The notes under the pieces: model-generated | Told to the model about the DNA's origin: nothing | The model's database searches: none | Seen by the model: only the letters and a program-made list of their open reading frames with translations | In this document: positions 62,009 through 64,000 of the stretch, piece by piece | How positions within the stretch are numbered: position 1 is the first letter of the stretch | How the letters are laid out: each line of letters opens with the position of its first letter | Position numbers and translations under genes: made by a program | DNA from: Streptomyces sp. H27-H5 | Lineage (GTDB): Bacteria; Actinomycetota; Actinomycetes; Streptomycetales; Streptomycetaceae | Length of the DNA: 64,000 nt | Reading direction: 5' to 3' | Assembly (NCBI RefSeq): GCF_026627505.1 | Contig: NZ_JAPNLK010000038.1 | Span: forward strand, 1 to 64,000

Positions 62009-62761
62009 GTGAAGAAGTTCTACGTGATCGGCATCGGCGCGGGCGACCCGGACCACCTGACCCTCCAGGCGGTCAAGGCGATCGGCGCCTCGGACGCATT
62101 CCTCATCCTGGAGAAGGGCGAGGAGAAGTCGGACCTGACCGGGCTCCGGCGGGCGATGTTGGACGAGTACGCCCGGCCCGGCCACCGGCTGGTGGAGGGC
62201 CGCGACCCGGACCGGGACCGCACGCCGGCGGACTACGCCCCGACCGTGGACGGCTGGCGCAGCGCCCGGGCGGAGATCTTCGAGCGGTTCATCGCCGAGG
62301 ACCTGGCGGACGGCGAGACCGGGGCGTTCCTGGTGTGGGGCGACCCCTCGTTGTACGACTCGACGCTCGCGATCCTCGACGAGGTGCTGGAGAAGGGTCG
62401 GGTCGCCTTCGACCACGAGGTGGTGCCCGGCATCAGCAGCATCTCCTCGCTGCTCGCCCGGCACCGGACCACTTTGAACCGGGTGGGTCGCCCGGTGCAG
62501 ATCACCACCGGGCGGCGGCTCGCGGAGGGCTGGCCGCAGGACGTGGACGACGTGGTGGTGATGTTGGACGCGCGGCACGCGTTCACGGCCCACCTCGACC
62601 AGGACCTCTACATCCATTGGGGCGCCTACGTCGGCACGCCCGACGAGATCCTGGTCTCGGGGAAGCTGGCGGAGGTGGCCGGCCGGATCGAGGAGCTGCG
62701 GACCGAGGCCCGCGCCCGCAAGGGTTGGATCATGGACACGTACCTGCTCAGGCGCCCTTGA
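62009..62761 (+). CDS. cobF: Precorrin-6A synthase (deacetylating)
   Basis: A 250-aa tetrapyrrole methylase. KKFYVIGIGAGDPDHLTLQAVKAI (SAM loop 1), GAFLVWGDPSLYDSTLAIL, and FDHEVVPGISSISSLLARHRTTLNRVGRPVQITTGRRL. The length and the LILEKGEEKSDLTGLRR insert fit CobF, which methylates C1 of precorrin-5 in aerobic cobalamin synthesis. It is isolated from other cob genes here. GTG at 62009. Its end overlaps the convergent aminotransferase-like gene by 14 nt. Confidence 0.93.
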   Translation: MKKFYVIGIGAGDPDHLTLQAVKAIGASDAFLILEKGEEKSDLTGLRRAMLDEYARPGHRLVEGRDPDRDRTPADYAPTVDGWRSARAEIFERFIAEDLADGETGAFLVWGDPSLYDSTLAILDEVLEKGRVAFDHEVVPGISSISSLLARHRTTLNRVGRPVQITTGRRLAEGWPQDVDDVVVMLDARHAFTAHLDQDLYIHWGAYVGTPDEILVSGKLAEVAGRIEELRTEARARKGWIMDTYLLRRP

Positions 62762-63896
62762 GGTAGTCGGGCAGGGCGGCGGCCAGGCGCTCGTACTCCT
62801 CGGGCCGGTTGTAGATCTGGCCGCAGACCCGGATGCCGCCGCCGCCCGGCCAGGGCCAGATCAGTACGCGTACGCGCAGCTCGGCGGCGATCCGTTCGCG
62901 CAGGGCGCGGGCGCTCTCCTGGGTTTCGGCGATGCCCGGCGGCAGGCGCAGGGCGCGCATGGCGAGCCCCTCGGTGTGCGGGAGCGGGGTGAGTCCGGGG
63001 AGCTCGGCGAGCAGTGCGGCGCCGTGGGCGGCGAGCGCGGCGTTGTGGGCCCGTACGGCGGCCGCGTCGAGGCGTGCGAGGAGGTCCAGGCCCTCGGGTG
63101 CGGCCAGCCAGCCGGTGTAGTCGACGGTGGCCCGGTTCTCGACGGAGCGGGGGAAGCCGTGCCGGTCCTCCCACGAGGGGACCAGGGCCCGGATCCGGGA
63201 CCGGTGGCGCGGGGCGACGGCGAAGACGGCGCTGCCGGAGGGCGCGTACCCCCACTTGTGCAGGTTCCCGAACCAGAAGTCGGCGCCGCCGGCCAGCGGG
63301 TCGGCGAGCATGCCGGGGGCGTGGGCGCCGTCGACGATGGTGGTGACGCCGCGGGCGGCCAGGTCGGCGAGGAGCGCGGGGCCGGCGATCAGCCGGGCGG
63401 TCGGCGAGCTGACGTGGTCGAGGACCGCCACCTTGGTGCGGGGGGTGAGTGCGGCGAGCACGGTCTCCCGTACGGCGTCCTCGTCGGGGAGGTACGGGTC
63501 GAGGGTGACCGTGGTGAGGGGTGCGCGGCGGGCCGCCGCCTCGACCACCGTGCCGTAGCCGTGGTCGGTGACCAGGATCTCGTCGCCGTCGGCGAGGGTG
63601 ACGGCGTCGAGGGCGAGATTCGCCCCCTCGGTGGCGTTGGCGATGAAGCCGATGCCGTCGGCTTCGGTGCCGAGGTGGGTCGCGACCCGGGCGCGGGCGT
63701 CGGCGATACGTTCCGGCACCCCGATGAAGAACACGTCGGGGTCGTGGTGGACCTCTGCCTGGAGTGCGGCGTGCGCCTGCTGCACGGGGACCGGTACGGC
63801 GCCGAACGATCCGTGGTTGAGGTGCGCGACGTCGGGGTCGAGCCGGAACAGGGCGCGCCCGCCGGGGAACTCCGCCAGGGCTTTCGGCTCGGTCAC
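62748..63896 (-). CDS. Class V aminotransferase-like PLP enzyme (isopenicillin-N-epimerase type)
   Basis: 382 aa. HLNHGSFGAVPVPVQQAHAALQAEVHHDPDVFF at the start; cofactor-binding FIANATEGANLALDAV; VDGAHAPGMLADPL; PLP lysine in FGNLHKWGYAPSGSAVF (about residue 222); YTGWLAAPEG near 270. The NHGSFG and HKW motifs mark the isopenicillin N epimerase / egtE-like group. The true reaction may be C-S lyase, desulfurase or epimerase. GTG at 63896, 4 nt after GGAGG. No linked pathway genes are visible before the window ends. Confidence 0.88.
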   Translation of the reverse strand: MTEPKALAEFPGGRALFRLDPDVAHLNHGSFGAVPVPVQQAHAALQAEVHHDPDVFFIGVPERIADARARVATHLGTEADGIGFIANATEGANLALDAVTLADGDEILVTDHGYGTVVEAAARRAPLTTVTLDPYLPDEDAVRETVLAALTPRTKVAVLDHVSSPTARLIAGPALLADLAARGVTTIVDGAHAPGMLADPLAGGADFWFGNLHKWGYAPSGSAVFAVAPRHRSRIRALVPSWEDRHGFPRSVENRATVDYTGWLAAPEGLDLLARLDAAAVRAHNAALAAHGAALLAELPGLTPLPHTEGLAMRALRLPPGIAETQESARALRERIAAELRVRVLIWPWPGGGGIRVCGQIYNRPEEYERLAAALPDYLKGA

Positions 63897-64000
63897 TGGA
63901 CCTCCGTGAGTGGAACGGCTGGTGCGCCGATCATCCCCCGGGGCGGGTTCGGACCGGAAGACCGCCCCGGCGGCCGGAGGACCGCCCCCGGAGCTGAGGA

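Overview
The window is very GC-rich, with dense short-spaced genes, many GTG starts, ATGA/GTGA gene overlaps, ECF sigma factors, secreted glycosidases and a type I polyketide synthase operon. This points to an actinobacterium, almost certainly Streptomyces or a close relative. No phage, plasmid, insertion sequence or CRISPR signature is visible. The only RNA gene I can support is a tRNA-Pro(GGG) at 58.0-58.1 kb.

Layout. 0-5.7 kb: an ECF sigma factor carrying a zinc-finger-like tail, a secreted DUF4142/DUF1996 pair, a secreted S33-family peptidase and an SRPBCC protein. 5.7-9.6 kb: an MFS exporter, a PaaI-like thioesterase and a 2,4-dienoyl-CoA reductase (FadH), all on the minus strand. 9.8-23.3 kb: a glycan-use region with a GH38 alpha-mannosidase, a sugar ABC importer (two permeases and a binding lipoprotein, no ATPase), a universal stress protein, a PLP dehydratase, a TetR regulator, and a GH27 alpha-galactosidase next to a GH89 alpha-N-acetylglucosaminidase. 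23.5-26 kb: a SigK/RskA/fasciclin locus with two matching candidate sigma-K promoters. 26-28.7 kb: a P450 and a secreted beta-propeller-like protein with a repeat linker.

29.7-47.4 kb is the centrepiece: seven tightly coupled plus-strand genes for an iterative, PUFA-synthase-like (antiSMASH hglE-KS-like) assembly line. The first megasynthase (2448 aa) has two N-terminal flavin TIM barrels (PfaD-type enoyl reductase) fused to KS-AT-ACP-KR. The second (about 1513 aa) is KS-AT-DH-phosphopantetheinyl transferase. A free ACP, an alpha/beta hydrolase, a GT1 glycosyltransferase, a zinc-ribbon methyltransferase and a degenerate galactokinase-like protein follow. I infer a glycosylated and possibly methylated long-chain polyketide or fatty-acyl product. 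A divergent LysR gene is the likely regulator. The operon lies between two nearly identical 300-bp inverted sequences that encode the same C-terminal domain of two otherwise unrelated secreted proteins.

47.4-64 kb: a secreted phosphoesterase; an SDR; a TetR/VOC/UvrA-like module that looks like drug self-resistance; an HIBYL-CoA hydrolase-like protein; a GyrB-like ATPase fragment with a lost Asn; an AraC remnant containing 15-bp repeats; a leaderless MarR and isochorismatase-like pair; a Rsb-like HATPase and STAS protein; tRNA-Pro; DUF309 and VOC proteins; the lactate-oxidation genes lutABC; cobF; and a class V aminotransferase-like protein. All functions are read from sequence motifs by eye. 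No database search was run.
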